Shown: positions 1-10,145 of the stretch, piece after piece
Layout: every line of letters begins with the position of its first letter
How positions within the stretch are numbered: position 1 is the stretch's first letter
Origin: Trema orientale
Taxonomy: Eukaryota; Streptophyta; Magnoliopsida; Rosales; Cannabaceae
Direction: 5' to 3'
Length of the DNA: 64,000 nt
Assembly (NCBI GenBank): GCA_002914845.1
Contig: JXTC01000666.1
Location: 8,948 to 72,947, forward strand
The notes under the pieces: generated by a model
Databases searched by the model: none
Seen by the model: the letters and a program-made list of their open reading frames with translations, nothing else
What the model was told of the DNA's origin: nothing
Made by a program: the position numbers and the translations under genes

Positions 1-1688
1 TTTGGTATTTTTTCTTGTAATCTTTCTATAATTGTAAAGAATATGGTATTGTGATTGGGTTTTCTCATAAACTTAGATTTAATGTATCTAATCGATATGA
101 AATGGTGATTTTACACTTATTCATGTCATGTGTTTGATAAAATGACTAAGATGATATTAGTAGAGTAAAATCACTATTTTGGTATATGTTTAAGGCAAAA
201 CAATGGAATTTTATTCTATAAATGTGGTTGACATTTAAATCTTTGTATGTAAATGGTAGAATGTAAAGTTTATAGCTTATTAGTTTTTGAAATTATAGTT
301 TATACCAATATAAAGTATATAGTAATTTTAGTAGGCTTGGTCCTTTGAAACTTATGTTTTATGTATATTTTTTTTCATTGGGTTTTGTCATTTGAAGCTT
401 AAGTTTGAGGAAGCAAGAATAGTTCTGGTTGGGTTGTAAAATCTTTATGATCTTATCATAATTGTAGGAAACATTAGATGTTAGCAATCATCGATCTTTG
501 GGGTGATAAAGTATATTAGATTGACCCCCTTCATCAACCTATTTGTAAGAGCATCTGTGAATTAGTCACTTCATCGTTGCATGAATAGAAATTGGGAAGT
601 CTTGGAGTTGCGAAACAACGCAACATGCAAACAAAATAGACTACTATAAAGGTAACTACTTTTAAATAGATTGAAAGTTTAGTGGTACTACAAACTAATT
701 TTTGACTAATTTGTATAGCAAGCACCCAAGCAACACAGGAACGTCAAATGTAGCTTTTATATTTTAAGATACATGCGGGACATAATGGACTATAAGTGCG
801 ATAAGATTTCAATTGATGTAAGTATATTTATATTAATGTACATTATATCTACAAATGACTATGAACTAATTTTATTTTATTTTATTCAAATGTAGTTTGG
901 TTAAATCAATGAGTACATAAGAATGGAGATAGATAGAGTACAAAATGAATGGGTGGTCCAACTTCCCCCAATGTTAAAGCGGTGTTGAAGATAATATTTT
1001 GTAAATTAGTCCTTATATTCTAGACATTTTTTGATTTTATATTGGAACTTTTAATCTCTATATACTTTCTCTTTTTTAAAAATGTAAATGAATTATGAAA
1101 TGGCTTGATCCCTTTAATGGGTATATAGGCAGCCTATTGTTATCTGGGTCCAGCCATAAATTAGTTTAACTTCCATATTTTTAATTTATTATGATCAAGT
1201 AGTTAATTAGTAACTCTACATTTGAATTTTTGGATGATTTTATTATATTATAGATGTGTTTTGAAAGATAATGTAAGGTTTATTGCCATTTAATTTGAAT
1301 CATAGATATTTGCAACCCGTGGGAAAAATGAAAAATATGATAAAATATTTTTTTTATTTAGAAAAATATAATATAGATCACGGTTTCACCTAAAAATCAT
1401 GATCTATAGTTGCTGATTTTAAATCACGGTTTTCACATCACGGTTTTTAAAAATCGTGATCTATAGGTATTAATGTATTTGCTTTAGACGACGGTTTTCT
1501 TTAAAAACCATCGTCTATAACATTGAAAATACCATTATTTCTTCCGAATTTGATGTTATACGACGATTACAATCCGTCGTCTTTCGTACTGAAGTAAAGA
1601 CGAGATGGACATAGACGATAGTTTATGTCGTCTCTACCCTTAGATCACAATTTTAAACTGTGATCTAAGAGGGTATTTTATAGTAGTA
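1..1688. mobile_element. CACTA-type element, right-hand part (copy 1)
   Basis: The window opens inside this element. Its right end reads TATTTTATAGTAGTA at 1674-1688, the complement of the CACTACTA-type terminus, with the outermost G changed to A. It is followed by TTT. The segment is nearly identical to 4696-6383; I see roughly 10 substitutions in the first 1000 bp. There is no transposase reading frame, so it is non-autonomous. The short minus-strand reading frame at 534-725 is present in both copies but has no recognisable domain and I do not regard it as a gene. The left end lies before the window. Confidence 0.75.
1368..1668. repeat. CACTA subterminal inverted repeats (copy 1)
   Basis: A cluster of short palindromic units of two types: AGATCACGG...GTGATCT (for example 1376-1402 and 1643-1670) and AGACGACGG...CGTCGTCT (around 1486-1517). 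Short repeated palindromes next to the terminus are typical of En/Spm (CACTA) elements, where they bind transposase. The equivalent cluster in copy 2 is at 6063-6363, and GACGACGG units also occur beside the left end at 4020-4060. Confidence 0.7.
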
Positions 1689-2182
1689 TTTGCAGAGATT
1701 TAAAATGTAAAAGTATAATTTTGTATAAGCCAAAAGACATCATTAAAATTACAGAAAAGGTCATATTTCACAAATATTTTTTTTGCAATTAATCCTAAGT
1801 ATACTTAACAACTCTTCAATCATAACATGATAACGCATGTGCATATATTTTATACTAACATCCTCAGTACTACTAAAGCTCATATCACATTCTCCATAAA
1901 AGAATTTAGTGACCAAAAGCTATACTAAATCCAATCAATCTCCCAAACAGGCTAATGACACAAACTTATAATAAATCTAGTCTATGTCACACCTCACGTC
2001 AGCTACTTTGGAAAATTGTTCATTAGTTCATGCAGGGTATGACCTATTACTACTTATAAATGCAAAAAATACTTTAACGTGAAAACATAAATTACTAGTT
2101 TTGTTCAAACCAAGATAAACTTTGGCTTAACATTTAAAAGCTTTAGACAATTATATCTTAACAATATCCATATTGAAATTAA

Positions 2183-2354
2183 GGGCGCGTCTACAGTAGG
2201 GGCGCCCCTACGTAGGGCCCTGTCTATTCACTGTTGGATGTGAATCTGTATATAAATAGATTCTCCACAGATTCCCGTTATTCCTCACAGATTCCCATCC
2301 AACGATAATAAAAGCATGACCCTACGTAGGGACGCCCCTACCGTAGCCATCCCC
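2183..2354. mobile_element. MULE-type MITE, 172 bp, with 9-bp TSD and empty site
   Basis: Flanked on both sides by TGAAATTAA (2174-2182 and 2355-2363). Copy 2 of the duplication has this 9-mer once (within 6866-6878) and no insert, which is an exact empty site. The termini are inverted repeats: GGGCGCGTCTACAGTAGGGG on the left against GGGGATGGCTACGGTAGGGG read from the right, and both continue into CGYCCCTACGTAGGG. The interior also folds back (TTGGATGTGAATCTG with CAGATTCCCATCCAA). A 9-bp duplication points to the Mutator superfamily. No coding capacity. Confidence 0.88.
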
Positions 2355-2384
2355 TGAAATTAATGCTATTGAAGTTTCTTTTCT

Positions 2385-2917
2385 TTCTTTTTTTTTTTTT
2401 TTGAAACTATAGATTGTATTTTCATTTAAAAATAATTAGCAAATACAATGTTTGAAATTCAACATCAATCCATGATTGGCTATCATCATTATGAATACTA
2501 AAATGGACTAAGCTATGAGCTACGTGATTGCTCGCATGAGGAGTAAATATACATTTGACATTGCCTAACTGATCTAGGAACAATGTGATATCCCAAATCA
2601 GAGGTGCCTCCATAACAATACCTTTTATCAACAAGATATGGGTCCCACTCAATTTTAGCTTCAAAATGGCTCATGAAAGTGGGTTCTAATACACACAATT
2701 AGACTTTATAATGTATATGGGCTTCCAAGCCCAAGACAGGCCCAATACATATTAACCCATATTAACCCATTTTCCAACAAGAACACACCATGAAATTTCA
2801 AAGCAAGTGCTCCCTTACTGGTCCCCATACAATCCCGAACGACAACACCAATTCCTACAAAATTAGAATCTACTCTAGTCACAGCATCAACATTCAATTT
2901 TAAGTGGCACATCTCAG
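2385..2917 (-). mobile_element. L1-type LINE 3' fragment (copy 1)
   Basis: Minus-strand remnant of the RNase H-like (RVT_3) end of a plant L1 ORF2. Translation gives CHLKLNVDAV...GIGVVVRDCMG, then after a frameshift ALIWDITLFL-type and FTPHASNHVAHSLVHFSI blocks, which match the end of that domain. A T-run at 2385-2402 is the poly(A) tail seen on the opposite strand. The fragment ends at the N at 2918, where it stops matching copy 2. Frameshifts make it non-functional. Confidence 0.72.
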
Positions 2918-2918
2918 N
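2918..2918. other. Ambiguous base N at a homology breakpoint
   Basis: This is the only N I noticed in the window. It sits immediately after the last base shared with copy 2 (2917/7430). An isolated N at such a point suggests a consensus or joining problem during assembly. Confidence 0.9.
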
Positions 2919-3291
2919 CCATTTGTTTAATAGAAAAATATTATATAATTCTTTACTAGAGTATACGTATTTATGCTCGTCGCCTATCCCTTTTCTTTTT
3001 CTTTTTTTCTTTTTTTTTTTCCTCCCAAAATCTCTTACCAACAGCTTTTGACTTCTATATACAATGCAAGCTGGATTGGCGCATTGACTAACTCTGATCA
3101 ATAACATTTCTTTTGAATTACCCACAATATATAAAAGAGAAACTTGTGAGCTGAAAAGGTTAGTAAACGAATAAGTTAAAAAATTCTAGTATGCAGTGCA
3201 ATATACATAATTGTTTAAGAAGACACACAACATTCTAAGCAAAAGTCTTCACAAAACTAAAGTTCCACTAACTCATGCTATCAGGATATTT
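2919..3291. other. Intergenic, no gene seen
   Basis: AT-rich sequence with a pyrimidine tract (2990-3022) and no recognisable protein or RNA gene. A minus-strand reading frame of 139 codons crosses the N into the LINE fragment, but only its LINE part is recognisable. Confidence 0.5.
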
Positions 3292-3658
3292 GGGTGAATT
3301 GTAAAATAATATTTTGAAATTTGGGTGTGATCTGCAATTTAAATAAAAAAATTTATACTCTGTAAAATAATACGTTAAGATTAAGAATTTCAAAAAATTA
3401 TATTTTGATTGACTTTTTGACTAATTCTAGTAACGAAAAAAACAATAATATCCTCTATTAAAAATGGATTAGTCTTTATTATTCTCCTTGATTTTGAGAA
3501 ATGTTATTATTTTTTATCAGTTAAAATTATTCAAAAAGTCAACTCAAGGTATTATTTTTAGAAATTCTTAATCTCAGTGTATTATTTTGCAAAGTTCAAA
3601 CTTCAGGGTTTAAATTATAAAACACCCAGACGATATTTTTTTTTTTACAGTTTACCCC
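3292..3658. mobile_element. Fold-back MITE, about 367 bp
   Basis: The two halves are long imperfect inverted repeats. The left half begins GGGTGAATTGTAAAATAATA and contains AAGATTAAGAATTTCAAAAA. The right half, read in reverse, begins GGGGTAAACTGTAAAAAAAA and contains GAGATTAAGAATTTCTAAAA. The centre is an AT-rich loop near 3440-3490. I could not establish the TSD (flanks ttt/tta). A diverged relative lies at 50750-51040. Confidence 0.65.
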
Positions 3659-3711
3659 TTATTAAATCATAATATAATAAGTTTGTATTTAAATATAAGA
3701 GTTATCTGCAC

Positions 3712-3960
3712 ATAAAAAAAATACTCTCAAGTATAACTTTGATGTAAATTTTACCATATTTTTTTGTCTGTGCAAAATTATACTTTCATATTTCAAATTT
3801 TTACAAAAATTTGTACCTTAAGCATATAAATTGACTTACAAATTTCTCACTAAACAAGGAGTCTGAATTGAAGAAACATTATTTAAACTGACTAAGACTA
3901 AAAAATCTATTGAGAATATAACTTACTTACAATAGTTAGCACAAATTACCCAATTTGTAC
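3712..3960. repeat. AT-rich MITE-like repeat, related to 20160-20450
   Basis: The segment around 3755-3830 (CATATTTTTTTGTCTGTGCA, then AAATTTGTACC) matches both arms of the inverted repeat at 20160-20450. Boundaries are uncertain and no TSD was resolved. Confidence 0.4.
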
Positions 3961-3977
3961 ACGAAATATACAAATTT

Positions 3978-6383
3978 CACTACTACAAAAATACCTTTAA
4001 AAGACAGGGGCGGGAGTACTAGAGACGACGGTTTATTGAAAACAAGTCGTCTAAAAAAATGCAGGCGACGCGAGGCCATTTTAAAGCCTCATAGACAATA
4101 GATTTAACGATACCCGTCATCTATTCTAAGTACCAAAATTAAAATTTCAAATAGCACGAGTTTTGACACCTTTATTAATATTGAAAATTGAGGTAATAGA
4201 TAACGGGTCTAGGTAAACCCGTTGTCTATACGGCCGCTATATATATATATATATTTTTAAAAAACAATTTGAGTGGCTTCAAATAAATGAAACGGTTCGT
4301 TTCACTATGGCAGAATAGGCGACAGGTATTTTGAAACCCGTCGTCTATTCTGCAGCTATTTTTTTAAAAAAAAAAAATTAAAATGGTGCCATTTGCTACG
4401 ATTAAGTGAAACGTCATCTAAAGGGCTATCTTTTTTTAACAAAACCAGATTTCCAGATTTCTAAATTTTTCTTCTTCCATTTCCCACTTCGTCCTATCTC
4501 TTCGCTAGTTGGTCTCTCTTAAGCCCGAGCCCCCCATTGTCGACCCTATCTCATGCTCGGTTTTCTCCGCCCTCGAACAGTGTCTCGCGAACCACATCCT
4601 CTGGCGAATGGTATCTCGCCAATCATCTCCAAGCCGCGTGAACCAACTCTTCCTCCACAACCTCAACTCCAACCCGGGTGATAGTCTTTGAGAAATTTGG
4701 TATTTTTTCTTATAATCTTTCTATAATTGTAAAGAATATGGTATTGTGATTGGGTTTTCTCATAAACTTAGATTTAATGTATCTAATTGATATGAAATGG
4801 TGATTTTACACTTATTCATGCCATGTGTTTGATAAAATGACTAAGATGATATTAGTAGAGTAAAATCACTATTTTGGTATATGTTTAAGGCAAAACAATG
4901 GAATTTTATTCTATAAATGTGGTTGACATTTAAATCTTTGTATGTAAATGGTAGAATGTAAAGTTTATAGCTTATTAGTTTTTGAAATTATAGTTTATAC
5001 CAATATAAAGTACATAGTAATTTTAGTAGGCTTGGTCCTTTGAAACTTATGTTTTATGTATATTTTTTTTCATTGGGTTTTGTCATTTGAAGCTTAAGTT
5101 TGAGGAAGCAAGAATAGTTCTGGCTAGGTTGTAAAATCTTTATGATCTTATCATAATTGTAGGAAACATTAGATGTTAGCAATCATCGATCCTTGGGGTG
5201 ATAAAATATATTAGATTGACCCCCTTCATCAACCTATTTGTAAGAGCATCTGTGAATTAGTCACTTCATCATTGCATGAATAGAAATTGGGAAGGCTTGG
5301 AGTTGCGAAACAACGCAACATGCAAACAAAATAGACTACTATAAAGGTAACTACTTTTAAATAGATTGAAAGTTTAGTGGTACTACAAACTAATTTTTGA
5401 CTAATTTGTATAGCAAGCACCCAAGCAACACAGGAACGTCAAATGTAGCTTTTATATTTTAAGATACATGCGGGACATAATGGACTATAAGTGCGATAAG
5501 ATTTCAATTGATGTAAGTATATTTATATTAATGTACATTATATCTACAAATGACTATGAACTAATTTTATTTTATTTTATTCAAATGTAGTTTGGTTAAA
5601 TCAATGAGTACACAAGAATGGAGATAGATAGAGTACAAAATGAATGGGTGGTCCAACTTCCCCCAATGTTAAAGCGGTGTTGAAGATAATATTTTGTAAA
5701 TTAGTCCTTATATTCTAGACATTTTTTGATTTTATATTGGAACTTTTAATCTCTATATACTTTCTCTTTTTTAAAAATGTAAATGAATTATGAAATGGCT
5801 TGATCCCTTTAATGGGTATATAGGCAGCCTATTGTTATCTGGGTCCAGCCATAAATTAGTTTAACTTCCATATTTTTAATTTATTATGATCAAGTAGTTA
5901 ATTAGTAACTCTACATTTGAATTTTTGGATGATTTTATTATATTATAGATGTGTTTTGAAAGATAATGTAAGGTTTATTGCCATTTAATTTGAATCATAG
6001 ATATTTGCAACCCGTGGGAAAAATGAAAAATATGATAAAATATTTTTTTTATTTAGAAAAATATAATATAGATCACGGTTTCACCTAAAAATCATGATCT
6101 ATAGTTGCTGATTTTAAATCACGGTTTTCACATCACGGTTTTTAAAAATCGTGATTTATAGGTATTGATGTATTTGCTTTAGACGACGGTTTTCTTTAAA
6201 AACCGTCGTCTATAATATTGAAAATGCCATTATTTCTTCTGAATTTGATGTTATACGACGATTACAACCCGTCGTCTTTCGTACTGAAGTAAAGACGATA
6301 TGGACATAGACGATAGTTTATGTCGTCTCTACCCTTAGATCACAATTTTAAACTGTGATCTAAGAGGGTATTTTATAGTAGTA
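3978..6383. mobile_element. Non-autonomous CACTA element, 2406 bp, TSD TTT
   Basis: The left end is CACTACTACAAAAATACC at 3978. The right end is GGTATTTTATAGTAGTA, ending at 6383 with the last G mutated to A. TTT flanks both ends (3975-3977 and 6384-6386), which is the 3-bp duplication expected of CACTA transposons. Subterminal GACGACGG and AGATCACGG palindromes lie inside both ends. No transposase reading frame is present. It contains a short GC-rich block at 4480-4692. Its right 1.69 kb is shared with 1-1688. Confidence 0.85.
4480..4692 (+). other. GC-rich coding-like block inside the CACTA element
   Basis: This block is distinctly richer in C and G than the surrounding AT-rich element. 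It carries a 60-codon reading frame (4509-4691) rich in Ser, Pro and Leu. I recognise no domain. It could be a captured exon or 5' leader fragment, or the remnant 5' region of an autonomous parent element. The equivalent of copy 1 lies outside the window, so it cannot be compared. Confidence 0.4.
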
Positions 6384-7430
6384 TTTGCAGAAATTTAAAA
6401 TGTAAAAGTATAATTTTGTATAAGCCAAAAGACATCATTAAAATTACAGAAAAAGTCATATTTCACAGATATTTTTTTGCAATTAATCCTAAGTATACTT
6501 AACAACTCTTCAATCATAACATGATAACGCATGTGCATATATTTTATACTAACATCCTCAGTACTACTAAAGCTCATATCACATTCTCCATAAAAGAATT
6601 TAGTGAACAAAAGCTATACTAAATCCAATCAATCTCCCAAACAGGCTAATGACAAAAACTAATAATAAATCAAGTCTATGTCACACCTCACATCAGCTAC
6701 TTTGGAAAATTGTTCATTAGTTCATGCAGGGTATGACCTATTACTACATATAAATGCAAAAAATACTTTAACGTGAAAACACAAATTACTAGTTTTGTTC
6801 AAACCAAGATAAACTTTGGCTTAACATTTAAAAGCTTTAGACAATTATATCTTAACAATATACATATTGAAATTAATGTTATTGAAGTTTCTTTTCTTTC
6901 TTTTTTTTTTGGTTTGAAATTATAGATTGTATTTTCATTTAAAAATAATTAGCAAAATACAATGTTTGAAATTCAACATCAATCCATGATTGGCTAACAT
7001 CATTATGAATACTAAAATGGACTAGGCTATGAGCTACATGATTGCTCGCATGAGGAGTAAATATACATTTGACATTGCCTAACTGTTCTAGGAACAATGT
7101 GATATCCCAAATCAGAAGTGCCTCCATAACAATACCTCTCATCAATAAGATGTAGGTCCCACTCAATTTTAGCTTCAAAATGGCTCATAAAAATGGGTTC
7201 TAATACACACAATTAGACTTTATAATGTATATGAGCTTCTAAGCCCAAGACAAACCCAATACATATTAACCCATATTAACCCATTTTCCAACCAGAACAC
7301 ACCATGAAATTTCAAAGCAAGTGCTCCCTTACTGGTCCCCATTCAATCCCCAACGACAACACCAATTCCTACAAAATTAGAATCTACTCTAGTCACAGCA
7401 TCAACATCAATTTTAAGTGGCACATCTCAG
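4696..7430. repeat. Direct duplication, copy 2 (partner 1-2917)
   Basis: Second copy of the duplication: the right part of the CACTA element (to 6383), a shared flank (6384-6898) and the LINE 3' end (6899-7430). It lacks the MULE MITE of copy 1. The LINE reading frame continues beyond 7430 here but stops in copy 1, so copy 2 keeps the older arrangement on this side. Confidence 0.85.
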
Positions 7431-7990
7431 GTGGTTCCTATTTAACATTCATTGAGCATTTCTACACAGCAGGCGAAATCACTTTACTGCTCCTGCCAAT
7501 CCTTTGATACTCTTTAAGCCACAAGTCAACATCCTCCAAAAGAACACGAGCAGCTTTAGCTTTTCCACCATGAACAACCTCCTTTCGATCTCCCCAAATA
7601 AACCAAGCTACAACAAGCCAAAGCTCAAAGTTAGCCTTCTTCAAGTGTTTAAACAAAAAGAACCCAAGATCAGTCATATATGAACCTGCAAATCTCTGCA
7701 ACACTGAACAAAAAAGAGACAAACACCAGATTTCATCTACTTTCGGACAAGAGATCAACGCATGATAAACTAATTCCACACTATCACCCCACCAAGAACA
7801 AACATGTGATCATTTGAACCCCGTGTACGTCTAGACAAATTTTCCACCACATGTAGGATATTGTGAAAGAGTTGCCATCCAAAAATACGCACCTTATTTG
7901 GAAAAATGCTACTGAAGTTTCTGAAACCAAAAGATGTAATTTTTTTAATAAAACCTTCAAATAGTTGGACCATATGTACACTTGCAAACT
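6899..7990 (-). mobile_element. L1-type LINE fragment, 5'-truncated (copy 2)
   Basis: Read on the minus strand. It starts near 7990 with the zinc-binding reverse-transcriptase-associated region (zf-RVT: FPNKVRIFGWQLFHNIL, RRTRGSNDHM, then after a frameshift ELVYHALISCPKVDEIW, about 7973-7700). It continues into linker sequence and an RNase H-like domain (EPPEMCHLKL, about 7440-7410; HASNHVAHSLVHFSI, about 7060-7010). It ends in a poly(A) tail seen as a T-run at 6899-6910. Stops and frameshifts separate the blocks. The endonuclease and polymerase domains are missing. Confidence 0.8.
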
Positions 7991-8448
7991 GATATATACT
8001 CCTATTGTTTTACTAGTTGCTTACCTATAGAACAAAATAAACTTTTACGCTACAAAGTCCAAAAAAGTAGGTAAAGTAAAAATACTCTAATATCCAGTTG
8101 CAAATTATGCAGTCAACTAGCACATGCAAAACTCTATTCTAATTAAACACTTAGTTGAACATATAAAAACTCAATTGACCAAAATTCGGCATTCAACCCA
8201 ATTTTTCACATATCCTAGTTAGGGGTATACATCAGCCGGGTTGTGCTGGGTTCTCTTATTTTGCTGGGCAAATCTAATTTATTCGGCCTGTGAAAAGTAT
8301 AGCCCAATAGAACCCAATAGACACTGTAAACCGAGACAGGCCTATTAGGCTCGTCTTCGGGTTAGGTTGGGTAGGCCTAATCGGAAATTGGAAATTGTAA
8401 AGCTTTAATCCTTGGGCAGTTGGCCCTTTTCTTAGGGAAAAAAATTAA
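7991..8448. other. Intergenic; degraded GGCC-rich repeat at about 8222-8430
   Basis: No gene seen. From about 8222 the sequence is full of GGGTT/GGCC motifs (TAGGGGTATACATCAGCCGG, GGCCTATTAGGC) that resemble the ends of plant hAT-like elements such as the one at 41504. I could not find a matching other end, so this is only a possible remnant. Confidence 0.35.
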
Positions 8449-8846
8449 GGGTTTCTAATTCTTATACCTACAAAAATAAAAAAGAATTACAAAAATACAG
8501 AAGGTAGGATTTTTTCCAATTTTTGTACGGTTTTAATTAGGAAAATATCACTTTTTAAAAAATATTTAGAAAATTACCATTTTTAAAATAGTTACTAGTT
8601 ACCTGTTTCTAGAAACTGGTTACTTGAAACTGGTTACCAGTTATATACCAGTTATAAATATCTTCGATTACTAGTTAGAAACTCGTTACTAAAAATTAGT
8701 TACTATTTTAAAAAATGATATTTTAATAAATATTTTTTAAAAATGGAATTTTTCTAATAAAAACTGTACCGCGCCGTGAAAAATACAAAAGCACCGTATT
8801 TTTCCAATTTTTTTTTCAAAAATACCGTATATTTTCTAATTTCCCC
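8449..8846. mobile_element. MULE-like fold-back element, copy A (398 bp), 9-bp TSD
   Basis: Flanked by AAAAATTAA at 8440-8448 and again at 8847-8855, a perfect 9-bp duplication typical of Mutator-like elements. The left terminus is GGGTTTCTAATTC. The right terminus read inward is GGGGAAATTAGAAAATATAC. Inner arms pair imperfectly (ATTAGGAAAATATCACTTTT with ATTAGAAAAATTCCATTTTT read in reverse). The core has several GTTACTAGTTACC / AACTGGTTACC units (about 8590-8705). Non-coding. Same family as 35064-35387 and 59617-63168, in the opposite orientation. Confidence 0.8.
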
Positions 8847-8855
8847 AAAAATTAA

Positions 8856-9351
8856 AACTATTATCTATTTTTCTTTTTATCTATTTTGATGAAGTCAAAA
8901 AGTTAAAAAAAATATATTAATAATAATAAAGATTAAACTTTAGACCATAATATATAAAACATCAGTTTATATACATTAGTAATCTAACTCACAACAACAA
9001 ATAAAACTCAAAAAAATTAATACACTCAATAAAACTCATAAATCGTATAATGATCCACATACTACAGAATTCGAAGCACTAGCCATCTCCTTTGCTTCTT
9101 AAAATTTACATCAACAAGACACCAAGCACGTACTAAGCAACCTGCAAAAAATCACATTCATCCATTAGAAATTAGAATAAATTTAATAAAGAGAACGAGA
9201 TAATATAACATCAAAATTAGAAATTCAATAAATAGTAACAGAGACCACATCACCACAATACATAAGCCAACACAAAAGCAACATATATCATGTTCAGTAT
9301 AGCAAGCTATCATCCAATTAAACATATTTAAATTTAGTACTCAACAAATTC
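8856..9351. other. Intergenic, nothing recognised
   Basis: AT-rich sequence without a convincing reading frame, RNA gene or repeat. It would be continuous with 14952 onward if the nested LTR insertions were absent. Confidence 0.5.
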
Positions 9352-9356
9352 AAGGC

Positions 9357-9560
9357 TGTTGACAAATGGTGACAACTAATTAGATTAAGTTAGTTGGGAT
9401 GTTACATCAACAAGTTAGTTAGGAGTTAGCTAAGAGTGCAGCTTAATTACTCTAACTAATTCTTAATGATTTGTCAACTAAGTCCTTGATTTTAAGATTT
9501 TAGGCTTAAAGCATGAGCTTTTGATCTGTATAAATAGGAGCTCTGTTTCACTGTTGAAAT
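9357..9560. mobile_element. Solo LTR, left part (interrupted)
   Basis: Begins TGTTGACAAATGG directly after AAGGC (9352-9356). It is interrupted at 9560 by the copia element and resumes at about 14575, ending ...TTTCACCAACA at 14946, followed by AAGGC (14947-14951). The TG...CA ends and perfect 5-bp TSD define an LTR of about 570 bp with no internal region, left by recombination between two LTRs. It contains a TATAAATA-type promoter motif near 9530. Confidence 0.85.
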
Positions 9561-10046
9561 TGTCAAAGAATGTGAGCAGTCAAAAATAGTGACCGACCAC
9601 ATTTTTTGATAATGAAATATAAGATCATGTATCTTTCGCTCCTACCATCCAAGCCATTTTTGTTGACAATGGGTAGCCATTGTAGGCTACCAACTATGTG
9701 AAGGGGAAAGGGTTTAACCTATAAATAGATCCCTTTATAATTCCATTTTGCATCCTAACAAAAAAGAGAAAAAAATCTCAATATAGAAAGATAAAGAAAG
9801 AGCTTCAACTAAGAAGTTTTTAAGAGAATTTTAGTGGAAAAAAATTTTGGGTGTAATTAAGGTCAGAGTTGTGAGTTGTGAGTGTTATAAATACAATGTA
9901 AATTTTCTCTCTATAGTAAAAGATCTGCAGTAGTCCCGTAGATGTAGCTAAATTGGTGAACCACGTAAATTGTATGTCTTCTTATTTCGCTTTATTTATC
10001 GCTTTCGTAATTTTGCGTGCCTACTAGGGAGGTCATTTCCTCAATA
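9561..10046 (+). repeat. 5' LTR of copia element 1
   Basis: 486 bp. It starts TGTCAAAGAATGTG and ends ...TTTCCTCAATA, where the 3' LTR ends TTTCCCTAACA. A probable TATA motif (CCTATAAATAGATCC) lies near 9717-9731. It differs from the 3' LTR at about 25 sites in the first 205 bp by my count, so the insertion is old. The preceding bases GAAAT match GATAT after the 3' LTR at 4 of 5 positions, a decayed TSD. Confidence 0.85.
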
Positions 10047-10047
10047 A

Positions 10048-10062
10048 CTGGTACCAGAGTGC
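10048..10062 (+). other. Primer-binding site, copia element 1
   Basis: CTGGTACCAGAG, two bases after the 5' LTR, is a variant of the TGGTATCAGAGC site complementary to initiator methionine tRNA used by Ty1/copia elements. Confidence 0.7.
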
Positions 10063-10145
10063 CAAGTTGAGTACTGTTCATATGTACAGTACTATTCACG
10101 TATACGATTCTGTTCACTTACATGAAGAGTCAACAGTAAGAAGCG

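Larger units (their letters stand above)
1..2917. repeat. Direct duplication, copy 1 (partner 4696-7430)
   Basis: Base 1 aligns with 4696 at a constant offset of 4695 up to about 2180. After that the offset drops by about 180 because copy 1 has an extra 172-bp MITE. Alignment ends at 2917/7430. By eye, divergence rises from about 1% in the CACTA part to about 2-3% at 1689-2160 and about 5% in the LINE part. It is either a true tandem duplication or two haplotypes joined end to end in the assembly. Confidence 0.85.

Noticed and set aside
2706..3125. 139-codon minus-strand frame spanning the N
   Set aside because: Only its C-terminal part is recognisable, as LINE RNase H. The rest is low-complexity Lys/Arg from a pyrimidine tract.
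6395..6610. 71-codon minus-strand frame in the duplicated flank
   Set aside because: AT-driven composition, no domain, and the corresponding frame in copy 1 is not kept as a comparable frame.
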